Shown: positions 13,996 to 21,509, counted from the first letter of the stretch. The stretch: DNA of 37,320 nucleotides from a virus (IMGVR_UViG_3300011116_000371:1-37320); one strand, 5' to 3'. The notes: generated by a model from the letters alone, not told the origin. Translations and numbers: made by a program.

Positions 13996-14006
13996 ACCGC
14001 TATAAA

Positions 14007-14024
14007 TGTAAGTGAGTGCTTACA
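14007..14024. promoter_or_regulatory. Operator-like palindrome TGTAAG-N6-CTTACA over a promoter start
   Basis: The arms TGTAAG and CTTACA surround TGAGTG. The core AAGTGAGTGCTTAC (14010-14023) is identical to 9630-9643 and one base off 9581-9594. The position at about +5 to +23 of the promoter at 13967 is suitable for a repressor, or for a hairpin at the mRNA 5' end. Confidence 0.6.
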
Positions 14025-14047
14025 TACATTCTCCACAAGGATAAAGA

Positions 14048-14299
14048 ATGATAGATAAAAAACTACAAGAATACTATGAGAACCGCTTTTCAATGACGGC
14101 TACTCAAGGTTGGCAAGACTTAATGGAAGATGCACAGACAATGTTCAATTCCTTAAACAATGTCTTACCAATCCAAACTGAAGCAGATTTGCATCTAAAG
14201 CGAGGACAGTTGGACATACTCCAATGGCTTCTCAGTCTTAAAGATGTATCCGAGCAGTCCTACGAACAGCTCTTGTCGGGAGACACGGCGAATGAGTAG
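14048..14299 (+). CDS. Hypothetical virion-module protein (83 aa)
   Basis: This 83-residue helical protein is the first gene after the promoter at 13967 and has an AAGGAT ribosome site. It contains NRFSMTATQGWQDLMEDAQTMFNSLNNV and ends in a helix with LHLKRGQLDILQWLLSLKDVSEQSYEQLL. Small proteins with this 'GQLDILQWLL' look lie between portal and scaffold genes in related podoviruses, function unknown. The stop region overlaps the next ATG by eight bases. Confidence 0.75.
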   Translation: MIDKKLQEYYENRFSMTATQGWQDLMEDAQTMFNSLNNVLPIQTEADLHLKRGQLDILQWLLSLKDVSEQSYEQLLSGDTANE

Positions 14300-14522
14300 G
14301 AAGTTATATGACTTTAAATGCTCCGAAGGACATATCACAGAGAGTTTTGTTGGAGATGAAACAACAACGATTCACTGTGAATGCGGGTTAGATGCTAACC
14401 GAATTATTTCTCCTATAAGAATTAGTTTGGATGGTACTGACCCAGTCTTCGTCTCCGCCTATGATAGATGGGCGAAAAGGCACGAAGACAAACAGAAGCA
14501 AGAAGCAAAGCAAAACGCCTGA
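14292..14522 (+). CDS. Zinc-ribbon protein (76 aa)
   Basis: The ATG at 14292 overlaps the upstream stop (ATGAGTAG). The product starts YDFKCSEGHITESFV, then TTTIHCECGLDANRII. Cys, His, Cys and Cys in this order (about residues 8, 12, 28, 30) form an FmdB-like zinc ribbon. The rest is charged, with a Lys/Gln-rich end. Small zinc-ribbon proteins at this place are frequent in lytic podoviruses. A role in assembly or in late gene control is possible, but not shown. Confidence 0.75.
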   Translation: MSRKLYDFKCSEGHITESFVGDETTTIHCECGLDANRIISPIRISLDGTDPVFVSAYDRWAKRHEDKQKQEAKQNA

Positions 14523-14550
14523 GATACCTTTACCGCAGGTAAAGCCTCAG
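14519..14550 (+). other. Strong hairpin at the end of the zinc-ribbon gene
   Basis: CTTTACC (14528-14534) pairs exactly with GGTAAAG (14538-14544) around GCA, and CTGAG (14519-14523) pairs with CTCAG (14546-14550) outside it. The hairpin covers the TGA stop. It has no T-run, so a full terminator is unlikely; it could be an RNA processing or stability element before the scaffold gene. Confidence 0.6.
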
Positions 14551-14595
14551 ATTATTAATCCTAAAATCACTTGATTCGGTGACAGGAGACTTTAA

Positions 14596-15414
14596 ATGGC
14601 AGCAAACTTTATTCAAGAAGACGAACTGTTTGAAAGCAATGAGCAAGAAGTAGTACAAGATGTTACAACTCCAGAGGCGCCGACAACCGACGCACAACCT
14701 GAAGTTAAACAAGAACCAGTTGAAGAGTTACCAGAGAAGTATAGAGGTAAGTCCGCCATAGAAATTGCAAAGATGCACCAAGAAGCTGAAAAGCTCATTG
14801 GTCGTCAAGCAAACGAGGTTCACGAGGTACGAAGTCTTGCAGACCAGCTTTTAAAACAACAACTCGAAGCTCGAACAAAAGAAACAGCGCCTATTGAAGA
14901 ATCGCTTGAAGAAGACTTTTTTGTAGACCCTAAACAGGCTGTCAACAGACAAGTAGAGAAGCACCCTGCTGTAATTGAAGCTAGACAAGCAGCATTAGAA
15001 ATGAAGAAGATGAAGACGGCACAACAACTGTCGGCTAAACATCCCGATTTCACCACTATCGCACAAGATACTGGATTCCAAGATTGGGTTAAATCTTCTA
15101 AGATTCGACTGAACTTGTTTGCTAAAGCTGATGCAGAATTTGACTTTGATGCCGCCGATGAGTTGCTTAGTACTTACAAAGAACTAAAGCAAATCAAACA
15201 GCAAACTCAAACGACTCAAACTGCAGCAGTAGAAAGCAAAGCTCAAGAACAAGCAATGAAGGCTGCCTCTGTTGATGTTGGTGGTGCTGGAGAGACGAGC
15301 AGGAAAGTATATCGTCGAGCAGACCTAATTAAATTGAAACTGACCGACCCTAGTCGTTATGAAGCACTTCAGGATGAAATCTTGATGGCTTATAGCGAAG
15401 GGAGAGTTAAGTAA
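14596..15414 (+). CDS. Putative capsid scaffolding protein
   Basis: The 272-residue product lies between portal and major capsid genes, the normal place for a scaffold. It is highly charged and helical, with an acidic, Pro/Glu-rich start (EDELFESNEQEVVQDV...), a long coiled-coil-like centre (about 60-165) with many Glu, Lys and Gln, and a basic C-terminus (RKVYRRADLIKLKLTDPSRYEALQDEILMAYSEGRVK). C-terminal basic helices of scaffolds bind the capsid protein. A GGAG ribosome site precedes the ATG. Order and composition support this; primary sequence is not diagnostic. Confidence 0.83.
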   Translation: MAANFIQEDELFESNEQEVVQDVTTPEAPTTDAQPEVKQEPVEELPEKYRGKSAIEIAKMHQEAEKLIGRQANEVHEVRSLADQLLKQQLEARTKETAPIEESLEEDFFVDPKQAVNRQVEKHPAVIEARQAALEMKKMKTAQQLSAKHPDFTTIAQDTGFQDWVKSSKIRLNLFAKADAEFDFDAADELLSTYKELKQIKQQTQTTQTAAVESKAQEQAMKAASVDVGGAGETSRKVYRRADLIKLKLTDPSRYEALQDEILMAYSEGRVK

Positions 15415-15448
15415 TTTTAGACTTAATAATTTATAAAGGAAATTAATC

Positions 15449-16405
15449 ATGGCAGCAGTAACATACCCCGGCGGTAGTACATCTATCGTTAACAAAACCG
15501 CAGCAGACAAGTTCATTCCAGAAATCTGGTCTGATGAAGTCATCGCTGCATACAAAGCAAACTTAGTTCTTGCAAACCTCGTCCGTAAGATGTCTTTCAA
15601 AGGCAAAAAAGGCGACACATTGCATATTCCTAAGCCAACTCGTGGCGTAGCAGCGGCTAAAGCAGCTAACACTGCAGTAACCATTCAAGCTAACACCGAG
15701 AGCGAAGTACAAGTTCTCATCGACCAACACTTCGAGTATAGCCGTTTCATTGAAGACATCGTCGAGACTCAAGCATTGTCTTCTTTGCGTTCGTTCTACA
15801 CTGAAGATGCTGGTTACGCTTTGGCTAAGAAAGTTGACGACACACTCATCGCTTTAGGTAAGTCCTTCGGTGATGGTGACGGCTCTGACTGGACACATAG
15901 CACTTCATATTACATCGATGCAACTACTGGTTTAACTCTGTACGCAGAAGACACCGTTATTACTTCCGATGTATTCACCGATGCTGGTTTCCGTAAGCTC
16001 ATCCAGTTGATGGACGATGCTGATGTACCAATGGATGGTCGTAAGTTTGCAATTCCTCCATCACTCCGCAATGCAATCATGGGCGTTGACCGTTACAACA
16101 GCTCTGACTTCGTTGATGGTCGTGGTGTACAGAATGGTCAAATCGGCAAGCTATATGGTATCGATATTTATGTATCGAGCAATATGCCTGTTATTGAGAC
16201 CGCTGCAGCTAACTCTGTTGGTGACGCAGTTAAAGCTGCTCTCTTGTTCCATACTGATACTATGGTATTCGCAGAGCAACTTGGTGTTCGTTCACAGACT
16301 CAGTACAAGCAAGAATACTTGTCGACTCTCTACACTGCTGACACATTGTTTGGCGTGAAGACAGTTCGCCCAGAAGCTGGCTTCGTACTCGCAGTAAACG
16401 CCTAA
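15449..16405 (+). CDS. Major capsid protein (HK97 fold expected)
   Basis: This 318-residue protein should build the head. Typical features are the N-terminal NKTAADKFIPEIWSDEVIAAYKANLVLANLV, VLIDQHFEYSRFIEDI, the helix GYALAKKVDDTLI, FRKLIQLMDDADVPMDGRKFAIPPSLR, and the near-end GVKTVRPEAGFVLAVNA with 'RPEA', common in T7-like capsid proteins. The ATG follows AAGGAAAT. It is preceded by the scaffold gene and followed by a strong hairpin terminator, which would give a short, abundant message. Confidence 0.95.
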   Translation: MAAVTYPGGSTSIVNKTAADKFIPEIWSDEVIAAYKANLVLANLVRKMSFKGKKGDTLHIPKPTRGVAAAKAANTAVTIQANTESEVQVLIDQHFEYSRFIEDIVETQALSSLRSFYTEDAGYALAKKVDDTLIALGKSFGDGDGSDWTHSTSYYIDATTGLTLYAEDTVITSDVFTDAGFRKLIQLMDDADVPMDGRKFAIPPSLRNAIMGVDRYNSSDFVDGRGVQNGQIGKLYGIDIYVSSNMPVIETAAANSVGDAVKAALLFHTDTMVFAEQLGVRSQTQYKQEYLSTLYTADTLFGVKTVRPEAGFVLAVNA

Positions 16406-16417
16406 TATAGGCTACTC

Positions 16418-16449
16418 AAGCTCCTTAGCTTCGGCTAGGGAGTTTGTTT
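16418..16449 (+). terminator. UUCG-tetraloop terminator after the major capsid gene
   Basis: CTCCTTAGC (16421-16429) pairs with GCTAGGGAG (16434-16442) with one G-U pair, around a TTCG loop. TTTGTTT follows at 16443-16449, and an A/T extension widens the stem. It is a good intrinsic terminator. Genes of the tail lie downstream with no promoter seen between 16450 and 16493, so some read-through is likely. Confidence 0.87.
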
Positions 16450-16493
16450 AAGTGCATTCCATGAGTGTATTTAGACAAACATAGGAGATTACT

Positions 16494-18047
16494 TTGAGCC
16501 TATATCGGGGACCCGGTGGTGCAGGAGATGCTACAAATGATGCTTCTAGTCAAGCAGTTTTAGCTACTGCCGCAGCCAATGCAGCAGAAGTATCAAAGAA
16601 TCAAGCACAAGCATCTGCATCAACAGCGTCAACCGCAGCAACGAATGCCTCAAATAGTGCAACTGCAGCAGCATCGTCAGCATCATCCGCAGCCGCTTCA
16701 GTAGCCAGTATTGGCTCTGCAGTTAGCGATGCAGCGAATTCAGCATCAGCAGCAAGCACTTCAGCAACCAATGCAGCATCGTCAGCATCGTCGGCATCAA
16801 CATCTGCAACAAACGCTAGTAACAGTGCATCATCAGCATCCACAAGTGCAAGCAATGCTAGTACTTCAGCAACTAACGCAGCTAGTTCAGCATCATCTGC
16901 ATCGTCCTCTGCGTCAACTGCTACGAGTGCAGCAACTAATGCAGGCACAAGCGAGACAAACGCAGCAGCATCGGCTTCTACAGCATCAACAGCAGCCACT
17001 AATGCAAGCAACAGCGCCTCGTCAGCATCAACATCAGCAAGCAATGCAAGTGCATCCGCATCATCAGCAACATCGTCTGCGTCCACGGCAACAACACAAG
17101 CCAGTAATGCTAGTACTTCAGCAACTAATGCAGCATCGTCAGCATCAGCAGCGTCTACATCGGCAACCAACGCTAGTAACAGCGCATCAACTGCATCAAC
17201 AGCAGCAACTAACGCATCTGCAGCACAAACAGCCGCAGAAACAGCTAGAGACCAGACATTAACTGCTTACGATAACTTTGATGATAGATACTTAGGCTCT
17301 AAGACTTCTAATCCTACATTAGATAACGATGGTAATGCCTTAGTTGCTGGTGCCTTATATTTTAATAGTACTGACGGAGCAATGCGTGTCTATACCGGCT
17401 CTGTCTGGGTAGATGCCTATGCTGCTGGAACCAGTTTCTTAGCAAAAGCTAGTAATTTAAGCGATTTACCATCAACATCAACTGCTAGAACTAACTTAGG
17501 TTTAGGTTCTATTGCTACTCAGGCATCTAGTTCAGTATCTATTACTGGTGGTTCTATAACTGGTATTACTGATTTAGCAGTAGCCGATGGTGGTACAGGA
17601 GCATCTACAGCATCAGCAGCTAGAACTAATTTAGGTGCAACAACAGTTGGTGGTAATTTATTTACTTTAACCAACCCAAGTGCTATTACATTTCCAAGAT
17701 TTAATGCTGATAATAGTGTTTCATCTTTAGACGCATCGACATTTAGAACTGCTATTGGCGCTGGAACAGGTTCAGGAACAGTTACTAGTGTTGGCGGAAC
17801 AGGAACAGTTAATGGTCTTACTTTAACTGGAACAGTTACTTCTACTGGTAATTTAACACTTGGGGGAACCCTTTCTGGGGTAAGTCTTGCCACTCAGGTT
17901 AGTGGTACTTTACCTGTTGCCAATGGCGGTAGTGGAGCAACTACTTTAACTGGGTATTTAAAAGGAAATGGAACTAGTGCTTTTACAGCAAGTTCTACAG
18001 TTGCTGGTGCTGATATTGACGGTACGATTGATGGTGGAAGTTTCTAA
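16494..18047 (+). CDS. Tail fibre protein with long Ala/Ser/Thr repeat shaft
   Basis: The start is a TTG behind AGGAG: the N-terminus (S)LYRGPGGAGDATND is typical of podovirus tail fibres, so the unusual codon is real. Residues about 22-245 repeat a pattern of small residues (SATNASNSASSASTSA...) with Ala/Ser/Thr/Asn, which should form a long thin trimeric coil. After that come KTSNPTLDNDGNALVAGALYFNSTDGAMRVYTGSVWVDAY and Gly/Thr/Ser-rich beta repeats (TSVGGTGTVNGLTLTGTV; LPVANGGSGATTL). It ends with GTIDGGSF. It binds the tail and the host surface. Confidence 0.92.
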   Translation: MSLYRGPGGAGDATNDASSQAVLATAAANAAEVSKNQAQASASTASTAATNASNSATAAASSASSAAASVASIGSAVSDAANSASAASTSATNAASSASSASTSATNASNSASSASTSASNASTSATNAASSASSASSSASTATSAATNAGTSETNAAASASTASTAATNASNSASSASTSASNASASASSATSSASTATTQASNASTSATNAASSASAASTSATNASNSASTASTAATNASAAQTAAETARDQTLTAYDNFDDRYLGSKTSNPTLDNDGNALVAGALYFNSTDGAMRVYTGSVWVDAYAAGTSFLAKASNLSDLPSTSTARTNLGLGSIATQASSSVSITGGSITGITDLAVADGGTGASTASAARTNLGATTVGGNLFTLTNPSAITFPRFNADNSVSSLDASTFRTAIGAGTGSGTVTSVGGTGTVNGLTLTGTVTSTGNLTLGGTLSGVSLATQVSGTLPVANGGSGATTLTGYLKGNGTSAFTASSTVAGADIDGTIDGGSF

Positions 18048-18053
18048 AAACAC

Positions 18054-18082
18054 TTGACAAAACTTTAAAAATGTGCTACACT
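18054..18082 (+). promoter_or_regulatory. Rightward extended -10 promoter before the S74 fibre gene
   Basis: TTGACA (18054-18059), 17 bases, then TACACT (18077-18082) with TGC before it. AAAATGTGCTA is shared with the promoter at 9972. The -10 is only 15 bases upstream of the ATG at 18097, so the transcript would have a very short or no leader. It gives this second fibre its own expression. Confidence 0.65.
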
Positions 18083-18096
18083 TAGGAAGATAAATT

Positions 18097-19983
18097 ATGC
18101 CTACAACCTTAAAACTTAAAAACAGCGTAACTGCCGCAGCCGCACCAAGTACTCTGGTACAGGGCGAAGCTGCAGTCAATGTCACCGACAAAAAAGTCTG
18201 GGTCGGTAACGCTGCTTCGTCTCCTGTGCAAATTCTTGGTGCTGGCGCTACTATTGCTGGTACAACTGCAACTCTGTCTAGCCTAACTAGCGGCAGAGTA
18301 ACCTACGCAAGTACAGGTGGATTATTAGCTGATTCCGCAAACCTAACCTTTAACGGAACAACGCTAACGACAGCTAATGATGCTTCTATTAGCGGATTAA
18401 CTGTTGGTAAGGGTGGTGGTGCTGTATCGACCAATACTGCGGTAGGTGCTAGTGCTTTATCTGGTTCTAATAGTGGTTCAGGACAAAATACAGCTATTGG
18501 TGGAAATTCTTTAGCATCAAATACAACAGGGGTAAACAATGTTGGTGTTGGATATTTAGCTGGTCAAGCAAATACAACTGGTCAAGCTAATATTATGATT
18601 GGTTCTGCTACTGGATATAACAATACCGCATCTTGGAATACTGCTATTGGTGGTGGTAATACTTTCTATGCTAATACTTCAGGAACAAACAATACAGCAG
18701 TAGGTGGTGGGGATGGAACAAATGACCCAACTATGCGTAGAAATACGACAGGTTCTAACAATACCGCTTTAGGTGTATGTGCTTTAGCATCCAACACCAC
18801 CGCATCTAACAACACAGCAGTAGGTTATCAGGCTGGGTATAGTAATACTACTGGTTCACCTGTAGATTCTTTTGGCTATCAAGCTGGTTATTCAAATACA
18901 ACAGGTGTATATAACGCTTCTTTTGGTTACCAAGCTGGTAAAACAAATACTACTGGTTTATTTAACTGTGCTTTTGGTGCAAATGCTTTGTTAACAAATA
19001 GTGGCACTACTGCTAACAATGCGTTTGGTGTATCAGCATTGGAAAAAAACACAACTGGTAACTATAACTGTGCTTTTGGTAAAGATGCTTTGTATTCAAA
19101 CACCACCGCATCTAACAACACAGCAGTAGGTTATCAAGCTGGATATAGTAATACTACTGGAAATTCAAACGCTTTCTTTGGTTATCAAGCTGGTTATGCT
19201 TCTACTGATAATAATCAAACTGCTATTGGCTATCGTGCTTTATACGCATCAACAGGCGCTTATTATCAAAATACCGCAGTAGGAAGCAATGCTGGTTTAG
19301 CTTTAACAACAGGATATAACTGCACATTCATTGGTCAAAATGCTGGTTCAGCAATTACTACTGGTGCGAACAACACAATATTAGGTCGTTATACAGGCAA
19401 CCAAGGTGGCTTAGACATCCGCACAGCATCTAACTACATTGTGCTGAGTGATGGAGATGGGAATCCTAGATTTTTCTTTAATAGTGCAGATGCTTATTTA
19501 AATACTGTTACACAAAGAAATAGTGGTCAGTTATCTTTAGATTACAATGGAACTGCTAGAGGGGGCATTGGTATCAATGACACAGCTTCTGCAAATGCTT
19601 CCGCTTTTATTGGTTTTTTAACTGGTGGCACATTTAGAGGTTCTATATCTAACAATAACAATACTGCTGTTGCTTACAACACAACATCGGACTATCGATT
19701 AAAAGAAAACATTGCACCAATGACAGGTGCTTTATCCAAAGTCGCACAATTAAAACCATGCACTTATACATGGAAAGAAACAGGCGAACAAAGTCAAGGT
19801 TTCATTGCTCATGAACTAGCAGAAGTTTGCCCTGATGCTGTTACTGGTGAAAAAGATGCTGTGGATTCAGAAGGCAATCCAAAATATCAAGGTGTTGATA
19901 CATCATTCTTAGTTGCTACACTAACAGCCGCCATACAGGAGTTAAAGGCTGAGTTTGATGTTTATAAGGCTAGTCATCCATGA
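18097..19983 (+). CDS. Tail fibre or appendage with YadA-like repeats and S74 self-cleaving chaperone
   Basis: In this 628-residue protein, residues about 115-440 carry many NNTAVG/NTTG-type repeats (SNNTAVGYQAGYSNTTG) like head repeats of trimeric adhesins. The end from Ser531 (SDYRLKENI) is a peptidase S74 domain, with QGFIAHELAEVCPDAV and a C-terminal helix (ATLTAAIQELKAEFDVY). S74 domains help the trimer fold and then cut themselves off just before this Ser. A 62-base segment occurs twice at 18793 and 19099. The ATG is close behind its own promoter, with AGGAAG as ribosome site. Confidence 0.93.
   Translation: MPTTLKLKNSVTAAAAPSTLVQGEAAVNVTDKKVWVGNAASSPVQILGAGATIAGTTATLSSLTSGRVTYASTGGLLADSANLTFNGTTLTTANDASISGLTVGKGGGAVSTNTAVGASALSGSNSGSGQNTAIGGNSLASNTTGVNNVGVGYLAGQANTTGQANIMIGSATGYNNTASWNTAIGGGNTFYANTSGTNNTAVGGGDGTNDPTMRRNTTGSNNTALGVCALASNTTASNNTAVGYQAGYSNTTGSPVDSFGYQAGYSNTTGVYNASFGYQAGKTNTTGLFNCAFGANALLTNSGTTANNAFGVSALEKNTTGNYNCAFGKDALYSNTTASNNTAVGYQAGYSNTTGNSNAFFGYQAGYASTDNNQTAIGYRALYASTGAYYQNTAVGSNAGLALTTGYNCTFIGQNAGSAITTGANNTILGRYTGNQGGLDIRTASNYIVLSDGDGNPRFFFNSADAYLNTVTQRNSGQLSLDYNGTARGGIGINDTASANASAFIGFLTGGTFRGSISNNNNTAVAYNTTSDYRLKENIAPMTGALSKVAQLKPCTYTWKETGEQSQGFIAHELAEVCPDAVTGEKDAVDSEGNPKYQGVDTSFLVATLTAAIQELKAEFDVYKASHP
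18793..19160 (+). repeat. Near-identical 62-base repeat inside the fibre gene
   Basis: 18793-18854 and 19099-19160 differ at two positions and are 306 bases apart (102 codons, in frame). They encode the same TTASNNTAVGYQAGYSNTTG block. Unequal recombination between them would delete or add 102 residues and keep the frame, so it could change fibre length. Confidence 0.85.
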
Positions 19984-20462
19984 TTACTCAAGAATATGCC
20001 AAACAGCTATTTGACTGCGTAGGCGGTCATTTAGTCTGGAAAGTCAGCAAAGCCAAAAGAATCAAAATTGGCGATAAAGCTGGCACTATTGGCAAAGATG
20101 GCTATATTCGGGTATTTGTAGATGGCAAATCTTATTTAGCTCATAACTTGGTTTATTTGATTGAACATGGGTTTATGCCAAAAGAAATAGACCATGTAAA
20201 CCGAGTAAAAACCGACAATAGTATTGACAACCTAAAGCAGACAACAAGGTCAGAAAATTCTATTAACAGAGGTATTTTTAGTAACAATAAAACTGGCATT
20301 AAAAATGTTCACAAGCATAGTTGCGGAAAATATGAAGTATCTTTTAGGCGCAACAATAAAAGCATTTATGTTGGACTGTTTGATGACTTAGAATTGGCTG
20401 AACTTGTAGCTCTTGAAGCAGTCCACAAAGTAGATAGCCTTAAAGCACAACTTAATAAATAA
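19980..20462 (+). CDS. HNH homing endonuclease with AP2 domain
   Basis: This 160-residue protein has an HNH nuclease core (YLAHNLVYLIEHGFMPKEIDHVNRVKTDNSIDNLKQTTRSENSINR, about 58-103) with HN, DH and N residues, and then an AP2-type DNA-binding part (NKTGIKNVHKHSCGKYEVSFRR; YVGLFDDLELAELVALEA). This pair is common in phage-borne homing endonucleases, which cut DNA to spread their gene. The ATG overlaps the fibre stop as ATGA, and no intron is seen. The gene is probably a selfish insertion in the tail module. Confidence 0.92.
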   Translation: MITQEYAKQLFDCVGGHLVWKVSKAKRIKIGDKAGTIGKDGYIRVFVDGKSYLAHNLVYLIEHGFMPKEIDHVNRVKTDNSIDNLKQTTRSENSINRGIFSNNKTGIKNVHKHSCGKYEVSFRRNNKSIYVGLFDDLELAELVALEAVHKVDSLKAQLNK

Positions 20463-20472
20463 GGAGAAGTAA

Positions 20473-20700
20473 ATGACTGATGTAATTGACAACAAACCAA
20501 CACCCGAAGAAGTAGCAAGGCATTATTCTGCCGCACTTGATAGCGTGGCATTGATTAACGCTGGGCAACCTGATGACATGACCGATGAAGATTGGGCAGA
20601 CTGCTTAAAGCGGAATAAAGACCACTTGCTCATCCAATTAGCCAAAGCTGATATGTATGAGGGATATGACCTTGCACCGCTAGAAGCCGCCAGCCAATAG
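20473..20700 (+). CDS. Hypothetical phage protein (75 aa)
   Basis: The ATG follows AGGAG. The 75 acidic residues contain DDMTDEDWADCLKRNKDHLLIQLAKADMYEGYDLAPLEAA, a helical pattern frequent in short proteins after tail fibre genes of phages of proteobacteria; the end 'DLAPLEAA' is typical. No membrane segment or catalytic motif is seen. It may help with fibre assembly, but that comes only from location. Confidence 0.78.
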   Translation: MTDVIDNKPTPEEVARHYSAALDSVALINAGQPDDMTDEDWADCLKRNKDHLLIQLAKADMYEGYDLAPLEAASQ

Positions 20701-20725
20701 TTTTTTAACCACAAAGGAGAATGAT

Positions 20726-20944
20726 ATGGGCGAGAAAAAAACAACCCCAGTTTTCATTAACAATGTAGAGTATGACCACGATAGTCTAACTGATGAGCAA
20801 AAAGCATTATTTTCTCATTGTGTAGACCTCGACAGAAAGATAGCATCTGCTGCGTTTAACTTAGACCAGCTAAAAGTCGGTAAAGATGCTTTTATTAAGA
20901 TGCTAGAGCAATCTCTAGTGCAACCAGAGACAGTAACGGAATAA
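20726..20944 (+). CDS. DUF6447-like small protein (72 aa)
   Basis: The ATG follows AAAGGAGA. The pattern FINNVEYDHDSLTDEQKALFSHCVDLDRKIASAAFNLDQLKVGKDAF is like the DUF6447 type (a short strand 'xINxxxYxxDSL' followed by two helices), as far as I can recall. The function of this family is unknown. It is acidic at the start and ends VQPETVTE. It stands between the fibre and holin-like genes. Confidence 0.72.
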   Translation: MGEKKTTPVFINNVEYDHDSLTDEQKALFSHCVDLDRKIASAAFNLDQLKVGKDAFIKMLEQSLVQPETVTE

Positions 20945-20948
20945 AACA

Positions 20949-21155
20949 ATGGCAAACATTGACCCGATAGAATATGGAAAGTTAGTTCACGCAGTAGAGA
21001 ACTTAGAATCCAAAGTAAACACAATGGAAGCCGACATCAAGAAATTGGTGGCTATGGCTGAACGCTCTAAAGGGTCTTTGTGGGCAATTATGGGTGCTGC
21101 TTCCGTATTCGGTGGTTTTGTAACTTGGATAGTTGATTTGGTATTTCGTAAATGA
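20949..21155 (+). CDS. Small coiled-coil membrane protein, XhlA/holin-like (68 aa)
   Basis: Residues about 8-38 form a helix of heptad type (KLVHAVENLESKVNTMEADIKKLVAM), then a single membrane segment (LWAIMGAASVFGGFVTWIVDLVF, about 44-66) and RK at the end. This layout is that of XhlA-type proteins, which act with holins or anchor to the membrane. A second candidate holin gene is at 30614. The stop overlaps the next ATG as ATGA. Confidence 0.72.
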   Translation: MANIDPIEYGKLVHAVENLESKVNTMEADIKKLVAMAERSKGSLWAIMGAASVFGGFVTWIVDLVFRK

Positions 21156-21499
21156 GAGAAATCTCTGTCGGTAAAAACCTTACCGCTAACACGCTAACAA
21201 CGCTGTACACTGTACCGAAGCAGCACACGGCTAGGTTTTATAATCTGTATGCTCACAATAGCGGTGGGTCTACAAAGCATTTCAGTGCTTGGTGGTACGA
21301 TAAGAGTGCTAATACAGAAGTTATTATATTACTAGAATATAACCTTAGCACTAAGACATACTTACAATTAAATGGTTCGTCATATGTCTTCTTTGAAGAA
21401 GGCGATGAACTCAGAGTAAAGTCAGAAACAGGTTCTACCGTAAGTGTTATTGTTACATTTGAGCAAGAATATAAATCAACAGCACAGCATAGCTTTTAA
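21152..21499 (+). CDS. Beta-rich virion-associated protein (115 aa)
   Basis: The 115-residue protein is mostly strands: LYTVPKQHTARFYNLYAHNSGGSTKHFSAWWYDKSANTEVIILLEYNLSTKTYLQL, then FFEEGDELRVKSETGSTVSVIVTFEQEY. Small proteins with a 'YTVP...' start and '...EGDxLxVxS' pattern are found in many lytic phages near the tail genes and are probably capsid or tail decorations. No membrane segment is visible. The start overlaps the upstream stop by 4 bases. Confidence 0.75.
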   Translation: MREISVGKNLTANTLTTLYTVPKQHTARFYNLYAHNSGGSTKHFSAWWYDKSANTEVIILLEYNLSTKTYLQLNGSSYVFFEEGDELRVKSETGSTVSVIVTFEQEYKSTAQHSF

Positions 21500-21509
21500 G
21501 GAGATATAG

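Noticed and set aside
14244-14291. Upstream extension of the zinc-ribbon gene by 16 codons
   Set aside because: It lies within the previous gene and lacks a ribosome site; ATG 14292 with an 8-base overlap fits the rest of the genome.
16601-17170. 189-codon open frame on the minus strand inside the first fibre gene
   Set aside because: It is the complement of the Ala/Ser/Thr repeat codons and gives an Ala/Asp/Val-only product; it is a composition artefact.
16711-17262. Gln/His-rich 183-codon open frame in another plus frame of the fibre
   Set aside because: This is the shifted reading of the same gca/tca/aca repeats, with no ribosome site and no sensible protein pattern.
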